From assembly GCA_900312665.1 (NCBI GenBank), contig ONZQ02000006.1, positions 1,322,459 to 1,386,458 of the forward strand: a stretch of DNA of 64,000 nucleotides, read 5' to 3'. The DNA is from Cephalotrichum gorgonifer. Lineage: Eukaryota; Ascomycota; Sordariomycetes; Microascales; Microascaceae. The position numbers and the translations under genes were made by a program. Shown in pieces: positions 21,566 to 32,719 of the stretch. Position 1 is the first letter of the stretch. Each line of letters opens with the position of its first letter. The notes below the pieces were generated by a model that worked only from the letters and a program-made list of their open reading frames with translations, was not told where the DNA came from and ran no database searches.

Positions 21566-21836
21566 TTGGCGAATAAGAAGAGCATGCCTTAGAGATAGCT
21601 TTCCGAATAGGTGCCTTAATGAGCGGCGGACAACTTACCTTTAAACTAGGGCTTGATATGCACCGGATTCCCCGGATCCCTGGTCGGTCACCAGATATCC
21701 CGGATCCCGGTAACAATAGCCCGGTGATAATAGAGATGAATAAATAGCCTGAGAACTCTAGTCGTTTAGACTTACTATTTAAGCCAAGTTCCCTCAGCCA
21801 GCCTCTTAACCTCCTCATAAACTTAACCTAAACCTC

Positions 21837-22304
21837 ATGATCCCAATCAACTCAACTATGGCATTTGACCCTGCTCGCTGCGCAAACAACGCGACTAAAA
21901 TCATCGTGTTCGGCAATTATTATAACGCCATTGTTAATACCAACAGCGAGACGACACAAAGCTTTCCGGACAAATCAATCCTTTTGCACCCGGAGGAGGT
22001 TTCTTTCGTTCGAGAGCAGGCAACACACAGCGACGTAGACTTGGCAGCGGCTTGCCAAGAAAGGCTGAACCTTGGAACCGAGTATTACCATGCGATCAGA
22101 CATCAGATAACGTCAATCCTGGAATTATGGGACGCTCTATTTGCAGAAAAGTGCCGTTACGACGCAGTTGGCTGGCATGCGGAGAGCCGTGTGTTCATGG
22201 ACAGCTTCCTTACCTGCTCGCGCATAATCCCACGTAGAGTCAATATTGGATTTCTCGGCCCATTTTTGTCTTCGCCAGGAATTATTCCTGGTTACACAAC
22301 TTGA
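21837..22304 (+). CDS. Hypothetical protein
   Basis: A 155-codon frame starting MIPINSTMAFDPARCANNAT. Mixed composition, balanced charge, no signal peptide, and helix-prone in the centre (EEVSFVREQATHSDVDLAAA). No recognised family. A short frame follows immediately (22314-22523) and could be a downstream exon or unrelated. Kept at low confidence because only length and composition support it. Confidence 0.35.
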   Translation: MIPINSTMAFDPARCANNATKIIVFGNYYNAIVNTNSETTQSFPDKSILLHPEEVSFVREQATHSDVDLAAACQERLNLGTEYYHAIRHQITSILELWDALFAEKCRYDAVGWHAESRVFMDSFLTCSRIIPRRVNIGFLGPFLSSPGIIPGYTT

Positions 22305-25300
22305 GCATTTTCTATGACTTCAGCCACTGACATGCAGCCACCACTTGGCGGCCAATGGGTTCACGGATCTTGTTTTAAGTACCTGCCGCAAGGGCTCCAA
22401 TTAGGCAATGAGATCTATATGTTGGCTTGGCAGGCATTTGCATCTGGCGGTCCCGATGGGATCGGCATCAGGCACAATGAATCAAACTTTGTGCCAGCAC
22501 CGGTAGGCTTGTCATACCACTAGTACAGGCCTTGTGCAAGAATCACGGCAGACTCATCGCGCTAACTCGAGCGTCCCCAATATAGCAACGAGCCACTTGT
22601 ATGTTAACATGACATGGTCTCCGCCAGAACATTCTGGTCAATAGTTAGAGATGATGGTCTTTTCGCTCGAGTACCTCTTTCGCGAGCGGCCTGAGCTGGG
22701 CACCGAAGCGTAAAGGTAAATATGACAAGTACGAGCAAGGTAGTGTTAAGTAAAGTAGCGAGTAGCCTATGGGAGGAGTTCTACAGAGATCTTGGAGTCA
22801 GGGGATGCAGTTTATAATCAATATCTCTGACACCGATGCTAGGTTCCAAGTTAGTGGCGTAAGAAACGAGCTGAGGTGCCTTGTGGGAGGGGCCAATAAT
22901 ACAGGCAAGGAAATAGCGGTGTTAGAGGATGGCGTCTAGAGTGGATACCCTGGAGTGCTGGTGTCAGTTGATAATTCATTCCCGGGGTGGCTGGCTGGCC
23001 GAAATGGGCGGCACGGCCGGCCCCACCCACCCGGATGCACAACACCCGGCTAGGCAATGCCAGCCGGGAGAGCGACAATATCCAATCACCAATAACATAG
23101 AGTACCCATGCGGTACCGCTTAGCCGCAGATGTGTCCAACAATAACGGTAAGATGGCCTGGCGGTCTATGGGCGTCTTTTTGAGAGAGACTTGTGGTCAA
23201 GGTCTGTTCTGGATTGACTACTAAGGAAAGAAAAGATAGCTAGACACACGGTAGACACAGTGGCTTCTCCTTCTATACCCCCCCCCCCCCCCGTTTTTTT
23301 TTTTTCCTTTAAATTCAACTATATATCTAGTATATAAAATTTTCTGAAGAATGTTATCAGCTGTGGTAGTTACAACGGAGTGAACTGTCTACAGTGGAGC
23401 CTGTTGAAGAGGATGCGGGTGAGCATATAATGGTCACATAGAGCTGGGAGGGTTGATGGCGGACTTTGAACGGAAAAACATCCTCCAGCTAAGGAAAACC
23501 GGAACAAGCATTTTTCTAGCCTGGTACATATTGTTTTTGTTTTTGCTTGGCCGATCTTGCCAGAAATAAAACCGTAGATATCGAATAAACTGGGGTCGAC
23601 TCACCAAGAAAAGTTGGTCCCTTCCTAAGCTCTTTCAACTTTCTAGGGAAAGCTATTTGCCCTCATTATTTCGAAATTCCATTGACTTTTTACCCAACGG
23701 CCATATATATCGGATTAAGATATTTGTGATAGGAGTATCATCAGCTTGGGTTGGGAATTTTGGTCTTCGACACTTGTTAATAGGGACATATATTTCTCCC
23801 ATGTCATCTATACGCTACATAGCTCGGGAATTCGCCGCCCCGGATAGAGTGATAACCAGGTCCTCCGGCTTCTAATGGGCCCTCGTGGCTTCAAAAGGCG
23901 ATCGTAGGAAGAAGGGTTAGATCGTTGGATGGAATATACCAAAGTCTCGACTTGTCCAATGCCAGCTTAGGGGGCGGGAGTCCCAATGAGGGGCCTGTTC
24001 CGGACACTACCTAAGTATAGTGTTGCGATGTTCAGACAGAGCGATAGCATGAGCGTTGTAACCGTCGATGAATAGTAATTGTATGTTGTCTCTTTCTTTC
24101 TGTCCCCCGCCACGATCCTGCAAGTGGAGAGGTCCTCGGACCCTGCGATATCTGGGAGTGTTTCCGCCATCCGCCAGACGCCCCCCGTAAAACATCCCAT
24201 CCTACGCACAACGAATTTTCAAGCCTACCTTGCATGCGGGCAAGATGGATGGCGTCCGTACCAACTAGCTGGGCCAATATGATCTCTGAGGCCGGGGACT
24301 CTAGTCTGTCACGTATTTGAACGCACTACCGGACGAGAAAACGACATTGCCCCAAAATCGGCCGCCACTTGCGCGATCGGGTGGAGCGCAGGGATGCGGA
24401 TGTATATGCCAACCTATCACCGACAGCGCCGTTCTTGTCAGCTTTCCCGGTTTCCGGGCCAAACGGACCGCCACCCGACTATGGGATTCCATAAGGGGTA
24501 AAAGGATGGAGAGTTTCCGCACAAAACGCCTCTACCCCAGAGAAAGCGGATGGCAAGTGGCAGCAACGGGGAATAAGGAGCACAGTGCCTTTGAATTGGC
24601 CGAATGCAGGAGCCGGGTGCGATGTGTTGGTGGCTCCCCGAGGCGCTCCATTTCAGTAACTTGCGCGTTGCTACCCGAAACGATATTTCGTACATTCATC
24701 GAAGGAATAAGCTAACGTGGTTGAATTGGAAACCACTCCAATCACAAACGGGTCGCAAGCAGAAGGATTGAGGCTAAAAGGTAGCAACACTGACATATCC
24801 GTCTCGGAACTAACCTACCGAATCATAACGGGTAGTGATCTTCCTCACATCAGCTGCAATTGGTGGATTGGTTTGCCGTTCGGGCCGTTTCCAGCCAGCC
24901 AGTTCAATGGGGGATGTGCTGCGCGGAGAGTAGGATCGAACACATGGCGAGGCGTGGGGGAAGCTTAGTTACTGCGCTGGCCACCTGCGCCTACTGCTGC
25001 ACCCCGCACCTCACAAGTGAGTTTAAATGCTTGGGCTCCGGCCTAACGGCGCCACCTTTCTAGGGTCCGATATGTCCTACTCATAATCCATCATCCATCA
25101 CCAGACGGAGAACCGAATAAACAGGTGTAATCACATTCACATTTTGAGCCGCGGGGATTTTATACCTCCGCCCCCAGGGACTTTGAAAGCCCTCTCCGTG
25201 TTCACGCAGGCGGAGTCTTGCTTCGCTTGAATTGCGCAACTGCATCAGCCAGGGCGACTCTACATAGTCCGAAGCTGCCGCTGCTCACATTGCAACTTCA

Positions 25301-25386
25301 CCAGCTCAGACAAGTCTCACCGATAATCGGCGCCTCGAGAGAATCTGCAAGCATCACAGGACGGCTGCCCGCACAATCTGCACAAC
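22305..25386. other. 3.1-kb gene-poor region
   Basis: Multiple short frames on both strands, none with domain features or consistent splice junctions. It contains a C15-G-T12 homopolymer junction at 23278-23305. The last 300 bases are the promoter of the sugar transporter, with CT-rich stretches and CCGCCCCCAGG-like GC boxes near 25165. Confidence 0.5.
23278..23305. repeat. Homopolymer junction C15-G-T12
   Basis: Fifteen C then one G then twelve T. A simple-sequence tract prone to length error in the assembly. Confidence 0.95.
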
Positions 25387-27331
25387 ATGGCCACAGAAAG
25401 GACCAAGGGCAATGCGGCCGACCCAATCGTTACCCGTCTGGTCCAAGAGGACAGGGTCCCATGGTACAAGAAGCCCAACCTGAGGGTGATGTACTTGTGG
25501 CTGTTCATCTGCTGTATGGGCGTCGAGATCACTTCGGGTTTCGATTCGCAGCTGATCAACACGCTGCAATACTCGGACACCTTTAACAAATGTTTGCCGT
25601 CTCCTTCGTTGCCTCATTCTTATGGCTGGGCCTCAATCCTCTGACCAGTGATGCAGATTTCGGCATGGGATACATCAACCCCAACACTAATAAGGTCGAC
25701 ATCCAGCCTAATCTTCTGGGCTTCATGAACGCTTGTTATCAGCTGGGCACCATTTTTGCCGTCCCGATTGCGCCATGGCTCAACCAGAGGTACGGGCGAC
25801 GATGGTCCATCATGTCTGGCTCCCTCATCATGATGGTCGGCGCACTTCTGCAGGGCTTCGCTCAGCACGGTAAGTCAAATAAAGCCCTCCCGGTAAACAT
25901 TATCCAGAAGGTCCCGGCTAATTCTTCTGCTTCCCCTGCAGTTGCCATGTACATCATCGCGCGTATGATCCTCGGTGTTGGCATCCTGTTTGCCATCATC
26001 GGAGGTTCCGCCTTGATCGGAGAACTGGGCCACCCGAAGGATCGTTCGACCTTGACCTCCTTCTTCAACGCATCCTACTTCCTTGGCTCCATCCTCGCTG
26101 CTTGTATCACCTTGGGTACGGTCGAAATCATCGGCGACTGGGCCTGGCGACTCCCGTCCCTTCTCCAGATGGCGCCGTCGCTTTTGCAGGTTACTACTGT
26201 CTTGTGAGTCCCCAGCACTTTGAAATTTTTCTGTCGGCGAAAACTGCTAAGAGAAACCTAGCCTCCTCCCTGAAAGCCCTCGATGGCTGGTCAGCAAGGA
26301 CCGAGAGGACGAGGCGCTTGAGATTCTGGTCAAGTACCACGCTGAGGGCGACGCCAACTCGCTCCTGGTCCAGGCAGAGATGCAGCAGATCACATCCACG
26401 ATCAGGCTCGAGATGGAGAGCGCTAAACAATCCTGGTGGTCGATTGTCTCCACCCCCGGAATGCGCCGTCGTGCCATCGTTTCAATCTTCCTCGGCCTTT
26501 TTACCCAGCTGTCTGGTAACTCCCTTCTCTCTTATTACTCTAATTTGCTCTACGAGATGATGGGCTATACCACCCCGTTTGCCAAGTCCCGGATCAACAT
26601 TGCGAACCAGTGCTGGTCTCTGTTTACCGCCGTCATCATCGCCCTCTATGTGACGAGATTTAAACGCCGCCTGGCTTTCATGACGTCTGCTACTCTCATG
26701 CTCTGCGTCTTCATCGGAATGACGGTCGCTTTCTATAACTTGAAGGTGGCTAAGGATGCCAAGACGACCAATCAATCGGCGGGCATCGCTGCTCTATTCT
26801 TTTACTTCTCCTACCAGCCAACCTACAACATCGGCAATAATGCTTTAACTTATAGTAAGTGTATAATTTCCGGGTTCGCATAGTATGACGACCTTTTACC
26901 TAATCTTGCCATCCATCTACAGCCTATCTGCTTGAACTCTGGCCATATGGACAGCGAAATCGCGGTATCGGTATCCAGCAGATGTTTGGAAAATGCGGTC
27001 TTTTCTTCTCTAACAACGTCAACCCGTACGCCTTGAACGCCATCGGTTGGAAGTACATGGCCATTTACTGTGGCTGGATCGCCTTCGAGTTCATCATCGT
27101 GTTCCTCCTTTACCCCGAGACCCATGGCCACACTCTTGAGGAGCTTGCTTTCCGTGAGTGCCGTGTTCTGCAAACTAGACATCCACGATAGAGATGTTGC
27201 TAACTACCTGTTACACAGTATTCGAGGATGAGGAGTTGAACAACAGGGCGACGGCAGCTGTTGAGAAGCGTATCCACGGCGATGCTATCAACCCAACTGT
27301 CAGCCTGGAGGATAGACGCCTTAACGCCTAG
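25387..27331 (+). CDS. MFS sugar transporter (lactose permease/hexose-transporter type)
   Basis: Six exons (25387-25591, 25657-25869, 25942-26203, 26262-26854, 26923-27153, 27219-27331) give 538 residues; all five introns (58-72 nt) keep phase. Family marks in order: CCMGVEITSGFDSQLINTLQ in helix 1, LNQRYGRRWSIM (GRR motif), ARMILGVGILFAIIGGSALI, LPESPRWLVSKDRE split at the third intron, GLFTQLSGNSLLSYYSN, YNIGNNALTY and the terminal PETHGHTLEEL. These match fungal sugar porters that import disaccharides or hexoses with protons at the plasma membrane. The first intron uses the unusual donor GTTTGC, chosen because it restores the conserved junction FNKYFG. No defect visible; the specific sugar cannot be told. 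Confidence 0.92.
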
Positions 27332-27732
27332 TTCTTCATGATTGGTTGTGAATGAGAGAGGCAAAATCATCTGGCCTGATACTACAGCTATCGAGCGTGC
27401 GTATACATCCCTAGCTGGTTTCTGACAACAGAGAGGAACCGCCGTAGCATTTAAACAATAGTGTGGTAGTTAATAAAGGGCGGGCACCCATGTTAATCGG
27501 GCCACGGTGATCTTGGCTTCGGGACCAGGCGTTGTAGAGCTACTACAGAGAGCGGTGGATTTCCCGACCGGGGAATATTTGGGCTGACCAAGTAGAGGAT
27601 ACATTAAGGATGCATCGGCGTCTAAAGTGGAGTGCTGGATTAAGACCCCACTTAGACCGGAGGATAAAGTTGTGGGTTGTGATGGAGCAAGGAATCCCTG
27701 GTGAGGGATGGCTCCAATAGTTAATTTGATGC
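27332..27732. other. 3' flank of the transporter
   Basis: No gene. The stretch ends at the 240-bp LTR-like repeat. Confidence 0.5.
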
Positions 27733-27972
27733 TGTTGGATTGGCAGCAGTACGGACCCGGAAAGTAAAGACAGGGATAATTACGGAGCCATAACCCTGTC
27801 GCCGTTTGGCAGGCCAATGCCATATAACGGCCGACATCGGCATGGCCCGCTGATCTCAATTTCCGCGTTAGATAGAAAAGAGTTTACGGATGGCCTGCAT
27901 CCCCATGTAGGAGAGGTCATGCATCATCAATATACCGTTTTACTCGCATACAGTGCGCTACGTAATTCGACA
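27733..27972 (+). repeat. TG...CA-ended 240-bp repeat (solo-LTR-like), copy A
   Basis: Starts TGTTGGATTGGCAGCAG and ends GCTACGTAATTCGACA. The same sequence recurs at 45177-45417, 45694-46197 (inverted and split) and 45904-46162. One of those copies sits in a 5-bp target duplication, which marks the family as solo LTRs of a retroelement rather than a MITE. Copy A itself has no matching 5-bp flanks. Confidence 0.7.
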
Positions 27973-28292
27973 GCACTAAGCAGAGGACTATGGCATGTGG
28001 GACAAAGTGCTCTATTGATCTCATTTCCTCCGACAAGAATTTGACTAGCATATCGAACCGATTGTGCAGTACGTGAGACTTCGATGGCAGTTCACCTCCT
28101 GGAGCTACCAGCGCTAGGGGCGGGCCGAGCCGACACAAATCGGACCAAGTGCTTCGGACTTTGGGTAAATAAATATCCGCCTAACTACAGGCGAAGCTGG
28201 TTGGTGGCAGTGCCCGGATCCAATGGTATGCAAGTTTGGGTTAACGTCCCTCACCCCTCAACCGGCACCCCCCCTCAACCGGCACCCCAAAA

Positions 28293-29649
28293 ATGCCTCA
28301 CCGCCACTTCAACCTACCCTCTTCAACCCACAATATCTTTACCAATTCTTATCCAATCTTCACCAGATTTTCAGTCCTGCTACTTCAATCAATGATGCCT
28401 GGGTATACTGAAGATGAGATCAATCAGGCTATCAACTCTATATCAAACGGGCAATCTATCAAAAAGGCCTCCAAGAACTGGGGTATCCCAAGGTCTACCC
28501 TACAGGGCCGTCTTCAAGGTGCCCAACCAAAGGCTACTGCTGCATCTAGCCGTCAGAAGCTATCCCCAACCCAGGAGAGCCACTTAGTAGAATGGATACA
28601 GGTCCAGGCTACTCTAGGGCTCCCACCAACCCATCAACAGATCCGGGAATTTGCTGAGCGAATCCTATGCCTACGAGGGGGTCCCCAGACCCTTAGGAAA
28701 AACTGGTTCCAGGCCTTCCTACATCGAAACCCTTCAATCAAGGTCCAAAGAGCCAGAGCAATCGATTCCCAGTATATCAATAGAGCATCAACTGACATAA
28801 TCAGGAACTGATTTCGATATCTCGCCATCCCACAGATCAAGGCTATCCAACCAGCCAATCGGTATAATATAGATGAGACTGGCATCCTAGAAGATCGAGG
28901 GTCTAATGGCCTAGTTCTAGGATCTACAGAGACCCGGAATCTACAGAAAAAACAGCCTGGATCAAGGGCCTGGACTACTCTGATTAAGTATATCAGTGCT
29001 ACAGGCTCTACAGTACCACCTCTTATCATCTATAAGGGCAGATCTGTTCAATAATAATGGTTTCCTCTAGACCTTCAACCCTATGCCAACTGGAGATTCC
29101 ATACAACAGAAAATAGGTGGACAGATAATAAGACAGCTGTATACTGGCTCAGGGAAATCTTCATCCCATCGACCCAACCTACAGACCCTTCTGCAGCCCA
29201 TCTACTTATCCTAGATAGCCATAGAAGCTATGAGTCAACTGAATTCATATATCTCTGCTATATCAATAGGATACATCTACTCTACCTGCCTGCCCATACA
29301 TCCCATATCCTACAGCCCTTAGATCAGTCAGTTTTTGGACCCTTGAAGACAGCCTATAGAAAGGAGCTAGGATATCTGGAACAGTAGAATGATTCTACAG
29401 TAGTAGGCAAAAGGAATTTCCTTTCCTACTATCAGAAGGCACACCAGTCAGCTCTTACAGCTCAGAATATACAGGCTGACTGGAAATCGACAGATCTGTG
29501 GCCAATATCTATAGCCCGACCCCTCATGAGCCCACTGCTACTTGAGAACATCAGCAATACCAGCAGCAAGACCAACCCTATCCTAGAAAGGGCCCTTGGA
29601 TCCAAGCCTATCCAGCAGTGAGATATAGCTACATCTGCAGTCACATAGT
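28293..29649 (+). pseudogene. Pogo/Fot transposase copy 1, 5' part
   Basis: Open for 172 codons from the ATG at 28293: Psq-type HTH (YTEDEINQAINSISNGQSIK, then WGIPRSTLQGR), then a CENP-B-like domain (PTHQQIREFAERILC, LRKNWFQAFLHRNPSI). A TGA at 28809-28811 replaces the Trp seen in copy 2. Several more TAA/TAG codons follow in the DDE domain (for example where copy 2 has QQQWFP). All are transition-type. The frame is then cut at 29649 by the retrotransposon. Confidence 0.85.
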
Positions 29650-29699
29650 TGTCACGACTCGCCTTAATCCTACGGGTGCCCTTGCATGAAACTACGGAC

Positions 29700-29716
29700 C
29701 ACGTGCTGATGAGTCA
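29700..29716 (+). promoter_or_regulatory. CACGTG and TGAGTCA sites in the LTR
   Basis: An E-box and a perfect bZIP (AP-1/Gcn4) site four bases apart. Both are preserved in the solo LTR at 62783-62799; the 3' LTR has TAAGTCA instead, a G-to-A change. They probably form part of the U3 promoter of the element. Confidence 0.55.
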
Positions 29717-29739
29717 GCGCGGAGGGGATGGGCGACAAA

Positions 29740-29828
29740 GGCGACTCTGCGAGAGTCGCCCCGATCGCCCCGGACGGATTTACCATTGGCTGCGACAAGG
29801 CGACTGAGGCGACTATACGATAGTCGCC
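29740..29828 (+). repeat. Paired LTR hairpins
   Basis: Two perfect 9-bp stems with 3-base loops: GGCGACTCT/AGAGTCGCC at 29740-29760 and GGCGACTAT/ATAGTCGCC at 29808-29828. Each is followed by a CCGATCGCC or CGGATCGCC extension. Both stems are kept in the 3' LTR and in the solo LTR at 62733. Confidence 0.85.
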
Positions 29829-30142
29829 CGGATCGCCCAGCAGGAATCCACTACTATATAAACACACGGTCATTACCATGTAGCTAGTTATCTTTTCTGT
29901 CCTTAGACAGTAGTCAATCTACAGTCATTCTACAGACAGATACTCAGTTTACCTTGACAACAAGTCCCTTCTCCGAAGGTACTTGCACGAGACGACTACA
30001 ACTTACACGATACTGTAACATTCGGAACTCACTTCTTAACCGGAACCCCGGCCTCACAGACCCTTGTGAGCCTATTACGATTCAGATCGTAATACATTGA
30101 CTACTCCTGTTAGGTGAGTGCCCTACTACTAACAGTATCAAG

Positions 30143-31600
30143 ATGGCAGGAAATCAGGAAGCCCCGGCCGGAGGACCAGCCCGTCCTCCGAACCTTATAA
30201 AGGAACAACTGCTCGAAGAAATACAGTGACTCGAGGCAGCCAACACAGAGCTGCAGGATTACAACAACCGAGGAGCCCAAGAGATAGAGACGACCAAGGC
30301 ACACATGGCGGATTTGGAGGCACACCTGAGCAAGCCCGTGGCCAAGTTCCCCGGACCCGAGAAGTTTGATGGGACCCGAGGGAAGCTTCGGCCCTTCCTT
30401 ACGCATATGAGAGCCTACCACGACAACTACCATATCTACAAGGCCCGCAAGAAGATCATCACTACAGCCGGATTCCTGACAGGCGATGCAGCAGTTTGGT
30501 TCGAACCAACCCTTCGGAGTTACTATAAAGAAAAAAGCGAAGAGTGGGAAGAAGAAATCAAGGAAATCTTCACCAGCTACAGCAAGTTCAAAGAAGCAAT
30601 CAAGGGAGCTTTCGGCGACCCTGACGAAGACAACTCGATATAATGTAAGCTGCAAGAACTTCGACAAAAAGGATCTGCTTCGGAATATATGACGAAGTTC
30701 CGACAGATCGCTGTATATCTAGGATAGGACGACGAGCCTATGATCAACTGATTCTATCATAGACTAAAGGACGAGGTGAAGGATGAACTCGCCAAAGTCT
30801 TCAATCAACCCGAGGAGCTCACCAAGTACATGGACCTTGCTATGAGAATCGACAATCAACTCTATACCAGATATATGGAAAAGAGAGGATGACAGTTACC
30901 AAACTACTACAAGGGGCAGTACCAGAATAAAGGATATAAGGTGAATACGCTATAGAAATAACAAAATGGGAATATCTCTTAGGGATACTACAGTGGGCCT
31001 ATAGAGCTGGATACCAATCAGGCTAACAAACCGAAGAAAGATAAAAGCACTATAAAGTGTTTTAACTGTGATAAGATGGGTCACTATACTCGGGAGTGTA
31101 GGAAAGAGTGAAACTGGAAAGGAGTGCCTGACGGATAGAAGAACATCAGTTCGAACAGTGCAGCCCAAATCAGTATAGCCTCTGTATATCAACCTGGCGA
31201 TGAAGGAAAATGGGACTGAATATACCAGGCGGCAGCACAGGGAGAGCCAGTGGTAGCAGAACCCCAAGAGGCCGAAGAAGACAACAGAGACACATTTAAC
31301 TACCACATCGACTCCGACAGCAATCTCCAAGAAGACGAGGAACCTGAACTACAGGGTCACCAGAACGAGGGGAACACCGACAACACCCCAAAGGACCCTC
31401 GGTAGTATGAGATAGCTGAGAAGGTCATCGACAAGCAACCACTACCACTGTTCGTCCAGCAGAGCAGACCAAGGGATGGAGGACAGTGCCTTCTAGCATA
31501 CCAATATTACTAATAGCACTAGAGAACCCTCGACATGGCCCTACTGCCTCCAAAAAGCGAATTCACCCAAGTACGACTATAGTACGCCATACACAAGTTT
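30143..31600 (+). pseudogene. Gypsy gag remnant
   Basis: Starts at the ATG at 30143. A coiled-coil N-terminus is broken by a TGA after LLEEIQ. The Gag core (KFPGPEKFDGTRGKLRPFLT, AVWFEPTLRSYY) is followed by many stops. The CCHC knuckle CFNCDKMGHYTREC lies at 31058-31099. An acidic linker follows. The end is approximate. Stops replace Trp or Gln codons. Confidence 0.85.
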
Positions 31601-32719
31601 GCAGAACACGCATGGATAGCCAACCCACAGGAAACATTCATCCAACATTACTCGGAAGAGTAGGACGACATCCAAGAACACTACAAAGACTTGGAATATA
31701 TAAATAAGCTGGCAAATGACAAGGAGAGTGATACAGCAGAGTCCGAGGAGGACGAAGACTCAATCTACGACGATATACACTATATCCACAGAATGGTGGG
31801 AAAACTCTACAAGATCACCCGAGAAAACGAGACCATACAAAATCAAATGGTGAAGGAAATTCAGTACCTCACCCGGATGACAAGGAAGACCAATGAGTAG
31901 ATATAATAACAGAAACAAGCCCAACTCGGGATGAATCTAGAGGAATATCTGGAAGCAACTCAAGATTTGAGAAACAAAGAGCCGGAAGAAAGCCCCCCAG
32001 GAGGGATTTTCTGGCCACTAGGAAACCGAGATCTCGACCTAAACAAGGATCAGGAAACCCAGTAAGCGGAAACCAGAGCAGAAGAAGACTCCGAGGAATC
32101 CGGAGATAAAGAAACAGAATCATTAAGCCTTCTTCTATTCCTACGACAGATACAAGAAGAAAGACAAGCAAATATTTCCATGAACCACACTACTCCTATG
32201 CTACAGGGAACAGGATGATAGGGCCACCCCGGTCTTCGAGGAAATAGAGAAGACCTACGAGAAAGCATAACAGAGCAGGAAGTGGAAGAATAGAAGGAAG
32301 AACAGGAAGCTAGGGGGACCATAGAAAGACTAGTACAACGGATAAACCAGATCCAGTTAAGGGAAATACCTGATAACAAATTATAGATGTCTACAGAAGA
32401 ATGGACCAAGTATTATCTAAGACCTAAGATAAATACAATGCAAAGGGACCTCCAATAGACCATTCGAGCGATAACCAACCTGACAGAGTTGGCCCACAAG
32501 CTCGGGGTCACAGGGCAGAGAGAAGCCCAGGAAACCAGGAGGAAGATCTAAGAAATCATCAGAGAAACCTAAGCTAGTATCGAGCAGCTAGGAAGGGAAG
32601 AGCGATAACGCTACAAGCAAATCGAAGAATACTATGCAAAAAAATAGTAAGCAGGTGGAGGAGTAATTACCGACGACAGGCAAACTGCTCAGCGATGACG
32701 ACGGGTGGATGGCTAGAGG

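Larger units (their letters stand above)
29650..30094 (+). repeat. 5' LTR of the gypsy element
   Basis: 445 bp. Contains CACGTG at 29700-29705, the AP-1/Gcn4-type TGAGTCA at 29710-29716, hairpins at 29740-29760 and 29808-29828 with 9-bp stems, and a TATATAA box near 29855. By eye about 14 differences from the 3' LTR, all of them transitions. Confidence 0.92.

Noticed and set aside
27470..27859. 129-codon frame that recurs near 45807-46032
   Set aside because: It lies in the 240-bp LTR-like repeat and its recurrence follows from repeat copies, not from a conserved protein.
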